34,835 nt of DNA from Bacillus sp. AFS037270 (GCF_002585305.1 NZ_NUNF01000042.1:50739-85573); one strand, 5' to 3'; positions 1-9,137 are shown, counted from the stretch's first letter. A program made the numbers and translations. The notes: generated by a model from the sequence alone, not told the origin.

Positions 1-29
1 TGGAATAACGGCACTTCTCTATCTATTGT

Positions 30-821
30 CTATTTAACTAATCCAAGCGTTTTCAATCCATTATATATACCAGAGTTTGAAACGTCAGTTGTTTTATGCT
101 TGGCATATTGGAAAATATCAGGATGCCCGTTCCCCATTGCAAAGCTTTCCCTAACAGCTTGGAGCATTTCTTTATCGTTCATCCCATCGCCGAAGGCAAT
201 GGCGCTTTCCTTGGGGATGTTGAGATATTTTAATAGCATTTGAATCCCATACCCTTTATTGATTTTATCTCTAATTACATCATAGGAATGCTTTAGACCT
301 TCAACATTTACTTGTGATAAATGGATTCCAGCCTCACTTTCATAAAGAGGCACATCCTCAGGTTTTAGATTAATCAGGGTAATTCCTAAAACATCACGAT
401 TAAACTCGGGGCCATAAGCTTCATTTTTATGAAAGTGAAACACCTCAATAAATTTTTGGATAACTGGTGCTTCGAGGTTTGTGAAGACATTTTCTTTATT
501 TGTATAGAGAACGGCATCATGGTTGTGCTCCGTAGCAATCGTAAGGTAACGATTTATTAAGGATGGTTCTAACGGTTCCTGAAAGATGTCTTCACCTTTA
601 TATACAGCATTGGCTCCGTTATAGCCAATAAAAGAGCGAATGTTCAATTGAAAAGCTAAATCATCGATTTCATGGAGCGGCCTTCCGGTAGCTAGAAAAA
701 CCTCTATTCCCTTATCCTGAACCTGGGAAACGGCTTCTTTCGTTGATTCCTCAATTCGGTTATCTGGTGTAACAAGTGTGCCATCAATATCTAGGAATAA
801 GACTTTATACATTGTCATCAT
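30..821 (-). CDS. Cof-type HAD-superfamily hydrolase (sugar-phosphate/FMN-type phosphatase)
   Basis: A soluble cytosolic phosphatase of the HAD superfamily, Cof/YidA-like subfamily. The N-terminal nucleophile motif DIDGTL lies at about residues 11-16, a motif II threonine follows in LATGRP (near 44-48), and the C-terminal metal-binding motif GDGMND lies near residue 213. The length of 263 aa is usual for Cof-type enzymes with a C2B cap, which dephosphorylate small phosphorylated metabolites; the substrate cannot be read from sequence. The start has two tandem ATGs (MMTM) after an AAAGGAG ribosome site; the second ATG, at 818, has slightly better spacing. It diverges from the deacetylase gene to its right. 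Confidence 0.85.
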   Translation of the reverse strand: MMTMYKVLFLDIDGTLVTPDNRIEESTKEAVSQVQDKGIEVFLATGRPLHEIDDLAFQLNIRSFIGYNGANAVYKGEDIFQEPLEPSLINRYLTIATEHNHDAVLYTNKENVFTNLEAPVIQKFIEVFHFHKNEAYGPEFNRDVLGITLINLKPEDVPLYESEAGIHLSQVNVEGLKHSYDVIRDKINKGYGIQMLLKYLNIPKESAIAFGDGMNDKEMLQAVRESFAMGNGHPDIFQYAKHKTTDVSNSGIYNGLKTLGLVK

Positions 822-961
822 GTTGCTCCTTTTTTTAAAAGTTATGAATAGTTTACCACTTTTTGAACGGAGATATCATGTCTAAATGACCGAATGACAC
901 ATCATCCAATTGGAAAAGGTAATCTAGAATCTTCCAATCTAAATGAAGTGAGGAGTTATAG

Positions 962-1696
962 ATGATAAGACTATTTATTATGTTATTAAGTATTGCCATT
1001 ACGGCTTCTCCGGTCAGAGTAACTGCTGCTCAGAAAGTACCGATCCTTATTTATCATTCCATCGCTGAATATTCGGGGACAGGCTCAAAGGAGCTTTATG
1101 TCACACCAGAAAACTTTGAAAAACAAATGATATACCTGCGGGACCATGGTTTTACGTTATTAACGTTTGAAGAATGGCACGAAGCAATGAAAGTAAAAAA
1201 GCCCATTTTTATCACCTTTGATGATGGATATAAAAATAATTTAACTGTGTTTGCTGTCTTTCAAAAGCTGCAAACAAGGGAGTTTAAGCCGAAAGGGACC
1301 ATTTTTGTCATTTCTGACTTTATTGGCAGAGCTAATCGTTTATCAAGAGAGGATATAAAACGAATTGCAGACTCAGGCTTAATTTCGATTCAGTCGCATA
1401 CTGCTACCCACCCTGATTTAACGACATCAGATAAACTTACTTACGAACTCAAAGAATCACAAGAAAAAATTCAACGGATTACTGGAAAAAAGGTAATCGC
1501 ACTTGCATATCCCTACGGAAACACAAATAAACAAGTGGTGACTGAAACGAAAAAGTATTATACGTACGGATTGACCACCACCCCTGGCCCCTATTCATCG
1601 GCAGGGATAAAAAATGAACTTTATTTGCTTCCTCGTACATATGTTAAATATTCTACTACCATTGATGAGTTTGCCAAAATCGTCGAAGTTGAATAA
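962..1696 (+). CDS. exported polysaccharide deacetylase family protein (CE4/NodB)
   Basis: A 244-aa secreted carbohydrate deacetylase. Residues 1-23 form a signal peptide with a hydrophobic core and an AxA-like end (VTAA). The NodB metal motifs are present: TFDDGY near residues 86-91 (catalytic Asp and metal-binding Asp) and SHTATH near 146-151 (the H-x3-H zinc pair). A later YPYG segment fits motif 3. The short N-terminal arm and YHSI motif resemble PgaB/IcaB-type or Bacillus spore/cell-wall deacetylases. The likely substrate is N-acetylglucosamine in peptidoglycan or an exopolysaccharide. The start follows GTGAGGAG. It is transcribed alone and ends in a terminator at 1700-1735. Confidence 0.85.
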   Translation: MIRLFIMLLSIAITASPVRVTAAQKVPILIYHSIAEYSGTGSKELYVTPENFEKQMIYLRDHGFTLLTFEEWHEAMKVKKPIFITFDDGYKNNLTVFAVFQKLQTREFKPKGTIFVISDFIGRANRLSREDIKRIADSGLISIQSHTATHPDLTTSDKLTYELKESQEKIQRITGKKVIALAYPYGNTNKQVVTETKKYYTYGLTTTPGPYSSAGIKNELYLLPRTYVKYSTTIDEFAKIVEVE

Positions 1697-1699
1697 ACA

Positions 1700-1738
1700 A
1701 AAACAGTTTCTTTTTATATAAGGAAGCTGTTTTTACGA
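1700..1738 (+). terminator. intrinsic terminator after the deacetylase gene
   Basis: A 13-bp stem (AAAACAGTTTCTT with AGGAAGCTGTTTT, two G-U pairs) and an ATATATA-like loop; the 3' arm ends in a T run. Confidence 0.75.
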
Positions 1739-1803
1739 AAAATTTTGTAGGGAATTTCTATTTTCACTAGGCACGAATATCCTCTTATAGAGGGGGGATT
1801 GGG

Positions 1804-2628
1804 ATGTCTGGTACCATAGGCGTGTGGGAGGAGCATTTATTTTGGCTCGAAATTCTCCAGGATCATGCTATTTTCGTCCGTGATCATTTATCTGTAACTG
1901 AAAGAAATGAGATTTCTATTGCAGAAGGATTTAATCAAGCCTTCCAAGGCTTACTTGGAAATTTAAAACTATTGAATCCAGCATTAAGTCTCGCCACAAA
2001 TGAAATGGTAGAGTTTGCTAAACAAGCTCATGCCACTGCTTACGATTATTTCCGATTTGAAGGACATTTACAAAATTTAAGGATTAAAAACGAAGTAAAT
2101 CTAAACTTGTCACCTACTTATTTGAATGGCACGTTAAATGAAAATCAAGAATATTTACGTCAATTATCTTTCCTCGCCAATGGTCAGCAGCCGGTTCCGC
2201 TGCGGCTGGATCAACTTTTAGATTTGTGGCTGGAGGACCAGCTAGGGCATATTATTCTATTAAGAAATATTGTCGATCCGATTGAATTATCTGTTGATCG
2301 ACAAACAGAACTATATGCGCAAAGGTTTCAAATGTTTATATTGCAAAATCATCACGTAAAAGGTTTCCTGCGTTTTACAGAACAGGGGTTCCCGCGTCAA
2401 AAAGAACTGGCTTTAGAAGTGGGGAGAACGGTAATTGAAATGAATCAGTATATTCGTTCGATTGTTGAAAAATATATGGGGAATAGAATATTAAATAAAA
2501 CAACCCTTAGATTCCTCGAACACCATTTCCCTGAGACCTGTTATTTTATTAAAAAATTGGCGGATTTTGCCCCCGAACTACATGAAGAGAGTGTTCATTG
2601 TTCATTACGTAAACCATCATTTGGATAG
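1804..2628 (+). CDS. DUF2935 domain-containing protein
   Basis: A 274-aa helical protein. It resembles the DUF2935 family of Firmicutes, which builds two ferritin-like four-helix bundles. Visible repeats of the family pattern are EEHLFWLEILQDHAIFVRDH near the N terminus and a second WLEDQLGHIILLRNIVDP unit near residues 139-156. The His and Glu residues in both could bind metal, but no function is established for the family. No signal peptide or membrane segment is seen. The start follows a G-rich ribosome site (GAGGGGGGAT). It is a single-gene unit closed by a hairpin at 2630-2673. Confidence 0.75.
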   Translation: MSGTIGVWEEHLFWLEILQDHAIFVRDHLSVTERNEISIAEGFNQAFQGLLGNLKLLNPALSLATNEMVEFAKQAHATAYDYFRFEGHLQNLRIKNEVNLNLSPTYLNGTLNENQEYLRQLSFLANGQQPVPLRLDQLLDLWLEDQLGHIILLRNIVDPIELSVDRQTELYAQRFQMFILQNHHVKGFLRFTEQGFPRQKELALEVGRTVIEMNQYIRSIVEKYMGNRILNKTTLRFLEHHFPETCYFIKKLADFAPELHEESVHCSLRKPSFG

Positions 2629-2629
2629 A

Positions 2630-2673
2630 AAAAAACTGTGCAGGTTGCTGGGGCGCTTTGCACAATTTTTTTG
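2630..2673 (+). terminator. intrinsic terminator after the DUF2935 gene
   Basis: TGTGCA (2637-2642) pairs with TGCACA (2659-2664). The stem has A-rich and T-rich flanks, and TTTTTTT follows. Confidence 0.7.
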
Positions 2674-2727
2674 TAAATTAGAGCTAAGAAAAACTGCATT
2701 GATACCACATTGTAAACTTTGGGAAAC

Positions 2728-2754
2728 TTGGATGTAATCAAATACCGCTATAAT
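2728..2754 (+). promoter_or_regulatory. probable sigma-A promoter
   Basis: A TATAAT -10 box lies at 2749-2754. ACTTGG/TTGGAT is a weak -35 element 15-17 bp upstream. It lies 40 bp ahead of the small coiled-coil gene. Confidence 0.45.
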
Positions 2755-2794
2755 AGGGTAAATATAGGCAAATCTATTAGGGTGGGTGTTTTTT

Positions 2795-3142
2795 ATGGAA
2801 GAAACATTGGTGAAATCATATTTACAAAAATCACTAGACGAGTGGAAGGATGATATTTCCGTAGTCTTAGCCGAAATTGCCAAAGAATATGATGAAGTGG
2901 CACAGGAATTAAAGGTTTATTCATATAAGTACGGAATTACGAAGCAAGTCATTCAATCAACAGTGAATGAGGAGATTATTGAAAAAATCCGTGAAATGTA
3001 TCATAAACCCTTTGAAGAAAGCTATAACCAACTAAAAGAATACATAAAAGATTTAGAGGAAAAAAGAAGAGTTTTTCAAATGTTTATTCAAAAAATTGAA
3101 GAGGTAACCAAAAAGGAATCAGCTAAAATAACAACTTACTAA
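2795..3142 (+). CDS. hypothetical small helical/coiled-coil protein
   Basis: A 115-aa soluble protein with no recognised family. It is strongly charged and almost entirely helix-forming. Heptad-like stretches occur at about residues 10-45 and 60-108 (for example KEYIKDLEEKRRVFQMFIQK), so a coiled coil or helical bundle is likely. ATG 2795 is preferred over the upstream GTG at 2786, because AGGGTGG at 2779-2785 is correctly spaced only for 2795. It is flanked by its own promoter and a strong terminator, which supports a real monocistronic gene. Confidence 0.6.
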   Translation: MEETLVKSYLQKSLDEWKDDISVVLAEIAKEYDEVAQELKVYSYKYGITKQVIQSTVNEEIIEKIREMYHKPFEESYNQLKEYIKDLEEKRRVFQMFIQKIEEVTKKESAKITTY

Positions 3143-3146
3143 GATC

Positions 3147-3187
3147 AGAAGGGCAGACAATAATAATTTGGCTGCCCTTCTTTTTTT
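3147..3187 (+). terminator. strong intrinsic terminator
   Basis: A perfect 10-bp stem, AGAAGGGCAG with CTGCCCTTCT, is followed by a run of seven T. Confidence 0.9.
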
Positions 3188-3217
3188 GGAAACTAAAATA
3201 AACGGTCTAAAAGGGCC

Positions 3218-3245
3218 TTGCATATATTGATTAGAAGAATATAAA
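3218..3245 (+). promoter_or_regulatory. candidate promoter for the class V aminotransferase gene
   Basis: TTGCAT (3218-3223) and TATAAA (3240-3245) are separated by 16 bp. The predicted transcript start, near 3252, would exclude the GTG at 3255 and favour GTG 3264. Confidence 0.4.
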
Positions 3246-3263
3246 GTGTGAGGTGTGGAACAA

Positions 3264-4766
3264 GTGATCACAGCTAACATTGGAAGTAAAATGTTTCGGA
3301 TCCCGGAGACCCTTGAAGAATATTTTCAACCATTCCGCTCACATGTGATTGGGATGAACCAAGAATTTGATTCCCCCTTCGGTCAACAGAAAATCATTTA
3401 TGCCGACTGGACAGCCAGCGGACGATTGTATCAACCGATTGAACAAAAAATATCTGAGGTTTTTGGTCCGTTTATGGCCAATACCCATACCGAATCAAAT
3501 ATCACCAGTTTAATGATGACAGGCTTATATAAACAGTCCAAAAGAATTATTAAGGAGCATGTTAATGCAGATCAACATGATGTTGTAATCCTAGATGGTT
3601 TTGGGATGACTTCGGTCGTAAATAAACTACAGCGAATTTTAGGGCTCCGAGTTCCAGAAATTTGGAGAAACCGATTTCAACTTCCTGAAAGGGAAAGACC
3701 AATCATTTTCTTGACACATATGGAACACCATTCGAATCAGACAACGTGGCTTGAAACACTTGGAGAGGTCGTAATTATTAAACCCGATGACGATGGAAGA
3801 GTAGATCTAAGTCATTTAGAACACCTCCTTACTGTTTATAAGGAGCACCGTGTGAAAATTGGATCCTTTACAGCATGTTCCAATGTAACAGGGATTCAAA
3901 CGCCATATCATCAGCTTGCGAAGCTCATGCACTTACATGGGGGACTATGTTTTGTGGATTTCGCGGCCTCTGCACCATATGTCGAGATAAATATGCATCC
4001 GGAGGATCCGCTTGAGAAGTTAGATGCGATATTTTTCTCACCGCATAAATTTTTAGGCGGACCCGGAACAAGTGGAGTATTGGTCTTTGATTCAAGGATT
4101 TATACCAATAAGGTTCCAGACCATCCCGGCGGCGGAACGGTCTTATGGACAAATCCTTGGGGTGAACACCAGTATTTTGATGAAATAGAAATGCGGGAAG
4201 ATGGAGGAACCCCGGGGATTCTGCAGTCGATCCGGACTGCTTTATGCTTGAATTTGAAAACGAAGATGGGGATCAATCAAATATTGAAAAGAGAGAAAGA
4301 ACAGCTTAGTCTGTTATTTTCCCTTTTGGAGAAGATTCCAGAGGTCAAAATATTAGCTGGGAATATCAAAGATAGAATTGGTATTGTCTCGTTTTATATT
4401 GAAAACATTCATTATAATATGATCGTTCGTCTCTTAAATGACAGGTATGGTATTCAGGTAAGAGGGGGATGTTCATGTGCCGGAACGTATGGCCATTATC
4501 TTTTAGAAATCGATAAAGCAACTTCTAAGCAAATTACTGAAAAAATTAATCATGGAGATATGTCCACAAAACCTGGGTGGGTTCGATTCTCGGTTCATCC
4601 AATCATGACAAATGAAGAAATAATTATCTTTGTTCAGGCGATCAGAGAAATAATTGAAAACATAGAAGAGTGGAAAAGGGATTATGTTTATGATCCAGCT
4701 AGCAATGATTATTTCTATATCCATCACCTGCGTGAGGATATGTCGCCATTCTTTAGATTTAGTTAA
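3264..4766 (+). CDS. class V aminotransferase-fold PLP enzyme, cysteine desulfurase-like
   Basis: About 500 aa, longer than SufS/NifS (about 400). It shows fold-type I landmarks: HMEHHSNQTTW (cofactor-stacking region), SNVTG, FVDFAASAPY (Asp contacting the pyridine nitrogen) and SPHKFLGGPGTSG, whose Lys should form the Schiff base. Near residue 400 is RGGCSCAGTYGH, at the place where cysteine desulfurases carry the persulfide cysteine (RxGxxCA). This suggests sulfur or selenium mobilisation, although no scaffold or acceptor gene is nearby. GTG 3264 is chosen over GTG 3255 because AGGTG at 3251-3255 is well spaced for it. It is monocistronic. The substrate is not known. Confidence 0.75.
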   Translation: MITANIGSKMFRIPETLEEYFQPFRSHVIGMNQEFDSPFGQQKIIYADWTASGRLYQPIEQKISEVFGPFMANTHTESNITSLMMTGLYKQSKRIIKEHVNADQHDVVILDGFGMTSVVNKLQRILGLRVPEIWRNRFQLPERERPIIFLTHMEHHSNQTTWLETLGEVVIIKPDDDGRVDLSHLEHLLTVYKEHRVKIGSFTACSNVTGIQTPYHQLAKLMHLHGGLCFVDFAASAPYVEINMHPEDPLEKLDAIFFSPHKFLGGPGTSGVLVFDSRIYTNKVPDHPGGGTVLWTNPWGEHQYFDEIEMREDGGTPGILQSIRTALCLNLKTKMGINQILKREKEQLSLLFSLLEKIPEVKILAGNIKDRIGIVSFYIENIHYNMIVRLLNDRYGIQVRGGCSCAGTYGHYLLEIDKATSKQITEKINHGDMSTKPGWVRFSVHPIMTNEEIIIFVQAIREIIENIEEWKRDYVYDPASNDYFYIHHLREDMSPFFRFS

Positions 4767-4790
4767 TTTACTGTATTGGTCCAAATGGTC

Positions 4791-4824
4791 AGGCGCTTAC
4801 CTTTAGGGGGAGGCGTCTTTTTAC
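4791..4824 (+). terminator. weak intrinsic terminator
   Basis: GGCGCTTACC pairs imperfectly with GGGGAGGCGTC (G-U pairs and one mismatch), followed by TTTTT. Confidence 0.5.
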
Positions 4825-4966
4825 CTTCCAATAATGAACAGTGTCGGATATATGTTTTTGATTTGGACAGAGGCAGGAGGCTTTCTCATATGTACCCGGA
4901 GTTGTAGTAATACAGTCAACCACAAACTTGTATAGGAATATGCTATCAAAAGGAAGGTGGGATAGC

Positions 4967-5455
4967 ATGATTCATACGGTTCAACCCGGCGAAACCCTTG
5001 GAACGATATCAGCAGACTATCGAGTTAGCCTAAGGCGCCTTTACGCCGCAAATCCTGGAATTGGACAGTTACACGTAGGACAAAAAATACAAATACCCGG
5101 CCTCCCCGAGCCCAGTTCCATACCTTACTCTATACAGGTTTCTGTTGGAAAAAGGAGACTTACATTATATAGTAGTGGCAAGTTAGTGAAAATATTCCCA
5201 ATCGCAGTAGGAAGGATGCTAACACAAACCCCGGTAGGAGATTTTGTCATTGTCAACCGCCAATATAATCCGGGAGGTCCATTCGGGGTTTTATGGCTTT
5301 CTCTATCAAAGCAAGGGTATGGGATACATGGAACTAATGATCCAACTTCGATTGGAAAAGCCGTTTCACATGGATGTGTAAGGATGTATAATCGGGATGT
5401 GCTGCAGCTTGCGGAAATGGTTCCAAATGGAACCAGGGTCAGTATTCGTCCATAA
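4967..5455 (+). CDS. ykuD: L,D-transpeptidase with N-terminal LysM domain (YkuD/LdtBs-like)
   Basis: A 162-aa protein that matches the layout and much of the sequence of Bacillus subtilis YkuD. A LysM peptidoglycan-binding domain covers about residues 2-45 ([18 protein letters not shown] to IQIPG). An L,D-transpeptidase domain follows, with the active-site signature [20 protein letters not shown], in which Cys near residue 137 is the nucleophile. It should cross-link peptidoglycan by 3-3 bonds, and in B. subtilis it is linked to the spore and stationary-phase wall. There is no signal peptide, as in YkuD. The start at 4967 follows AAGGAAGGTGG; upstream in-frame TTG codons lack a ribosome site. 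Confidence 0.92.
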   Translation: MIHTVQPGETLGTISADYRVSLRRLYAANPGIGQLHVGQKIQIPGLPEPSSIPYSIQVSVGKRRLTLYSSGKLVKIFPIAVGRMLTQTPVGDFVIVNRQYNPGGPFGVLWLSLSKQGYGIHGTNDPTSIGKAVSHGCVRMYNRDVLQLAEMVPNGTRVSIRP

Positions 5456-5460
5456 AAATC

Positions 5461-5482
5461 CCACTCCCTAAAAAGGGAGTGG
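5461..5482. terminator. hairpin after ykuD
   Basis: CCACTCCC pairs perfectly with GGGAGTGG. There is no good T run on the + strand; a short A run to the left would serve as a T run for - strand transcription. Confidence 0.45.
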
Positions 5483-5599
5483 ATTCTAGTGAATTGTAAT
5501 GGTTTGTAATTGTGAATTATTTTTAGCCTTTTATGCCTAAATTTGAAAGTTAATTTTAACTTTGTTTCTCAACTAGAACGCCCCCAGTCTCAAATTCGC

Positions 5600-5645
5600 A
5601 TTCCAAACGAAGCCGTAGTCAGAATACTGGACGGAATTTTTTTAA
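5600..5645 (+). terminator. possible terminator-like hairpin in the ykuD downstream gap
   Basis: CCGTAGT and ACTggACGG pair with a 2-nt bulge, followed by AATTTTTTT. A short palindrome, AAGTTAAttTTAACTT, lies about 50 bp to the left. No gene in the gap explains either. Confidence 0.35.
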
Positions 5646-5718
5646 TTAATTTTTATTAATTATTTACTGCTTTTTTTCTAATACTATTCCAATAAGAAGT
5701 CTAAGGACGGTTGATTAC

Positions 5719-6573
5719 ATGAGGAGAAAAAATAAAAATCGAATTCCTTTTTTGATCTTGTTTATTATCCATACTTTCCTCATTGGTTTAGCCTTTTATA
5801 AAAGTAAAACCAAGAAAAATACCTTTATTTTTCTTGGTTCAATTATGGGATTTGCTTATTTACTGGAGTTTTTTGTTTTAAACTTATTTAAAGGTTATAA
5901 ATACAAGCCCAAAGTTATTAAAAATAGATCATTGGACAATATTTTTGGGGCTTTTTTATCCCAGTCCATATTTGTCCCTTTTACTGCTGTGTATCTGACT
6001 ATTACTAAAGCTGGGTGGGGTACAAAGTTCTTAGGAGGTATTTATTTTACTTTAGTTGAAATATTATTTTTGCAATTAGGGGTATATAAACATAATTGGT
6101 GGAGAACAATTTATACCTCCATTTTAATTCCGATATATTTTCTCTTAAGTGATTGGTGGTATTATGGGATTACTCAGAAGAATGTATTGGTACGTAATTT
6201 ATCCTTCTTCTTGATGATCATGGTAACTGAAACAAATTTATTTTTACTATTAGCGATCCTTCGTAAAATCCGATTCGGATGGGGGAGATACCATGCTTGG
6301 ACGGAGCATTTTATTATTACACCGTTATATTCTATAACCTTTTCAGTTTTCACTTATTTTACCTTAAAAAAGCAGAATGATGGGTGGGCAAAAATAAAGG
6401 TCCTGTTGCTTGATGCCTGTTTGTATCAGATTTTTGTTAAAACTAGGATATTAAAAATGAAAATAAAATTAATCCATTATATTTTGATAAAAGGTGTTAT
6501 GGTAATGGTCTATGGGACATATAGAAAATGGATTTTAGGGGAGATAGGATTTAATCAATCTGATACAAATTAA
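5719..6573 (+). CDS. multi-pass membrane protein, possibly CBO0543 family
   Basis: A 284-aa integral membrane protein with about eight hydrophobic segments (for example residues 9-25, 34-54, 75-92, 100-117, 130-146, 156-178). The signature segment GVYKHNWWRTIYTSILIPIY followed by LSDWWYYG resembles the poorly characterised CBO0543 family of Firmicutes membrane proteins; this assignment is from memory of the pattern and is moderate. The C-terminal half is basic and less hydrophobic. No ribosome site of usual strength precedes the ATG (CTAAGGACGG is the best candidate). It is monocistronic with a strong terminator. Confidence 0.55.
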   Translation: MRRKNKNRIPFLILFIIHTFLIGLAFYKSKTKKNTFIFLGSIMGFAYLLEFFVLNLFKGYKYKPKVIKNRSLDNIFGAFLSQSIFVPFTAVYLTITKAGWGTKFLGGIYFTLVEILFLQLGVYKHNWWRTIYTSILIPIYFLLSDWWYYGITQKNVLVRNLSFFLMIMVTETNLFLLLAILRKIRFGWGRYHAWTEHFIITPLYSITFSVFTYFTLKKQNDGWAKIKVLLLDACLYQIFVKTRILKMKIKLIHYILIKGVMVMVYGTYRKWILGEIGFNQSDTN

Positions 6574-6597
6574 AAAACGCCGTGCGGCGTTTTTTTA
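6572..6597 (+). terminator. strong intrinsic terminator
   Basis: AAAAAACGCCG and CGGCGTTTTTT pair around a 2-nt centre; the A/T arms make it work in both directions. It overlaps the stop codon of the membrane-protein gene. Confidence 0.9.
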
Positions 6598-6756
6598 TAG
6601 TAAATTCTTTTCTTGATTATAAAGGAGGAACATGGTAAAATGACTGTTGGTATTATATGTATGAGATAATAGTTTTTAAAATACCTATTATAACATTAAC
6701 ATATAAGGTATGCATTGTCAAGAAATTAAATCTATATTTTAATGGGGAGTGGTTAG

Positions 6757-9081
6757 ATGAGCGAAAGAGAGAGCGCCGCCTTACGTGAGGAACAGGAGAG
6801 AGTAAGTACGGTTGTAAAGGTCATCGATCAAAAGGTAAAAAATCTGCAAAAGAATACAGGTACAGTACGCTCCGATGTTATTGAGATTCGCAAGAACTTT
6901 TGGGAAGATGTTACGGTTAACATGGATGAACCAGATGATATTATTGAAACGGCAGCAAGTATAAAGCAACAGGCTGAACTTCTCTCAGAGCGAGAACGTA
7001 CTCATATTCACATGGATAAAAATCTAAAGACACTCGCCCGATTAAAATACTCACCTTATTTTGGACGGATTGATTTTCTAGAAGAAGGCGAGAAACAGAT
7101 TGATCATGTCTATTTAGGCATTGCCTCATTAATGGATGAAAACGACGAGAATTTTTTAATCTATGATTGGCGGGCACCCATTTCAAGTCTTTATTATGAT
7201 TACTCTCCAGGGTATGCACAATATAATATACCTGAAGGCACTATTGATGGGGAGATGACATTAAAAAGGCAATTCATTATCCGGGAATCAGATATCAAGG
7301 CAATGTTTGATACAGGTGTAACCATTGGTGACGAAATGCTTCAGGAAGTGCTTGGGAATAATGCAAGCACCCAAATGAAAAGTATTGTTGCTACTATTCA
7401 ACGGGAACAAAACGAAATCATCCGAAATGAGCGCAGTAAAATATTAATCGTCCAGGGAGCAGCTGGAAGTGGAAAAACTTCAGCTGCACTTCAGCGCGTT
7501 GCCTACTTACTTTATCGTTATCGCGGTACCCTTAATGCCGAAAATATTATGCTTTTTTCGCCTAACCCTCTATTTAACAGCTATGTTTCGACAGTACTGC
7601 CTGAACTCGGTGAGGAGAATATGCAGCAATCCACTTTCCAAGAGTATTTAACCGAGAGATTGGGCAAAGCCTATGATGTGGAGGATCCTTTTTCGCAAAT
7701 GGAATTCCTGCTTAGCGAAGAGTGTGAAGAGACATACCAGACTAGAGTGGAGGCTATTCGATTTAAAGCCAGTATTGAATTTAAAAATATTATTGACCAT
7801 TACGTATCCAAGCTATCAAATCAGGGCTTAATCTTTAGGGACTTATCCTTTAGAGGTGATATTATCATTTCTAAGAAGGAAATTAGTGACTATTTTTATA
7901 GGTTGGAAAAAAGCTATTCCATTCCAAACAGAATACAGCTTGTAAAGGAATGGCTGCTAAAGGAATTAAAGCGTGCGGTGAAGCGGGAACGATCTCGAAG
8001 CTGGGTAGAGGATGAGATTCAATTCCTTGAAAAAGAGGACTACATGGAGGCATTTAAGAAGCTCCAAGAGAAGAACCACTTTTCGGATAATACCTTTGAT
8101 GATTTTGAAAGAGAACAACGGCTGCTTGCAGAAATGGTTGTGAAAGAAAGATTTAAACCATTATTTGCGAGAGTGAAAAGCTTAAAGTTTATTGATCTAA
8201 CACAATTATACCTGAAATTGTTTAAGGAAACTGAACAATCTGTAAACGGCCTTCCAACACATTGGCCAGAGATTAGTCAACAAACAATTGATCACATCCA
8301 GCATAGGTTGGTTCCCTATGAAGATGCTACCCCTCTTGTTTACCTGCAGGATTTACTAGAAGGCCGAAAATCAAATACAGCCATTCGCCATATTTTTATT
8401 GATGAAGCACAGGATTATACTCCCTTCCAGTTTGCCTTTATCCAACGACTATTTCCTTACAGTAAAATGACAATGCTTGGCGATTTCAACCAGGCCATTT
8501 TCTCAGGGGCAACGGGTTCTCAGACGGTTTTGACCGATTTGGATATTAGTAATGAAGAAGTTGAGACTTTTGTCTTAACCAAAACTTATCGTTCAACCAG
8601 GGAAATTGTGGAGTTTTCTAGTGCTTTGATTAAGGGTGGGGAAAAAATCGAACCCTTTAACCGAAGAGGGAAGAAACCAACCGTGAGCCATGTTGATCAG
8701 ACACAGTTAAATGGAGCAATTCTTGATTCCATTAAACAATATAAATCGGAAGGATATCAAACGATTGCGGTGATCTGCCGAACGGAGGAAGAAAGTAAGG
8801 CGTTGTTTGAGGAACTAAAAGAAGCTATACCGGTTCATTTAATTGAAAAAGGGACCATTTCTTATGAAAAAGGAATTAATGTAATTCCTTCTTACTTAGC
8901 CAAAGGAATTGAATTTGACGCTGTCATTCTTTATGATTGTACGCGATATGAAAAGGAAAGTGAGAGGAAGTTATTTTATACAGTTTGTACACGTGCAATG
9001 CATGTCCTGCATATGTTCGCTACCGGTGAATATAGCTCGCTTATGGCATGTGTACCAAAGGATTTTTACGATGTGATTTAG
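6757..9081 (+). CDS. helD: RNA polymerase recycling motor ATPase HelD
   Basis: A 774-aa UvrD/Rep-like SF1 ATPase of the HelD type, which binds RNA polymerase and ejects it from stalled complexes. The N-terminal 60 residues are charged and coiled-coil, as expected for the arm that enters the secondary channel. Walker A GAAGSGKTSAALQ lies near residues 234-246 and Walker B IFIDEAQD near 546-553. Motif IV-like TYRSTREI is near 610, motif V AKGIEFDAVILYD near 716, and motif VI CTRAMHVL near 740. The order of motifs and the insert between the 1A and 1B halves fit HelD, not a DNA helicase such as PcrA. The start follows GGGGAGTGG. In several Gram-positives HelD proteins also affect rifampicin tolerance. 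Confidence 0.93.
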   Translation: MSERESAALREEQERVSTVVKVIDQKVKNLQKNTGTVRSDVIEIRKNFWEDVTVNMDEPDDIIETAASIKQQAELLSERERTHIHMDKNLKTLARLKYSPYFGRIDFLEEGEKQIDHVYLGIASLMDENDENFLIYDWRAPISSLYYDYSPGYAQYNIPEGTIDGEMTLKRQFIIRESDIKAMFDTGVTIGDEMLQEVLGNNASTQMKSIVATIQREQNEIIRNERSKILIVQGAAGSGKTSAALQRVAYLLYRYRGTLNAENIMLFSPNPLFNSYVSTVLPELGEENMQQSTFQEYLTERLGKAYDVEDPFSQMEFLLSEECEETYQTRVEAIRFKASIEFKNIIDHYVSKLSNQGLIFRDLSFRGDIIISKKEISDYFYRLEKSYSIPNRIQLVKEWLLKELKRAVKRERSRSWVEDEIQFLEKEDYMEAFKKLQEKNHFSDNTFDDFEREQRLLAEMVVKERFKPLFARVKSLKFIDLTQLYLKLFKETEQSVNGLPTHWPEISQQTIDHIQHRLVPYEDATPLVYLQDLLEGRKSNTAIRHIFIDEAQDYTPFQFAFIQRLFPYSKMTMLGDFNQAIFSGATGSQTVLTDLDISNEEVETFVLTKTYRSTREIVEFSSALIKGGEKIEPFNRRGKKPTVSHVDQTQLNGAILDSIKQYKSEGYQTIAVICRTEEESKALFEELKEAIPVHLIEKGTISYEKGINVIPSYLAKGIEFDAVILYDCTRYEKESERKLFYTVCTRAMHVLHMFATGEYSSLMACVPKDFYDVI

Positions 9082-9090
9082 ATAAAATGT

Positions 9091-9130
9091 AAAAGCGGCA
9101 GGGGTTGTTTGATACTTCCTGCCGCTTTTC
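9091..9130. terminator. bidirectional terminator between helD and the small - strand gene
   Basis: A perfect 12-bp stem, AAAAGCGGCAGG with CCTGCCGCTTTT, lies between two converging genes. Confidence 0.85.
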
Positions 9131-9137
9131 TAAGTAA

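Noticed and set aside
6624..6668. Eight-codon frame MTVGIICM with AAAGGAGG upstream, as a leader peptide of helD
   Set aside because: Too short to support; no attenuator hairpin lies between it and helD.
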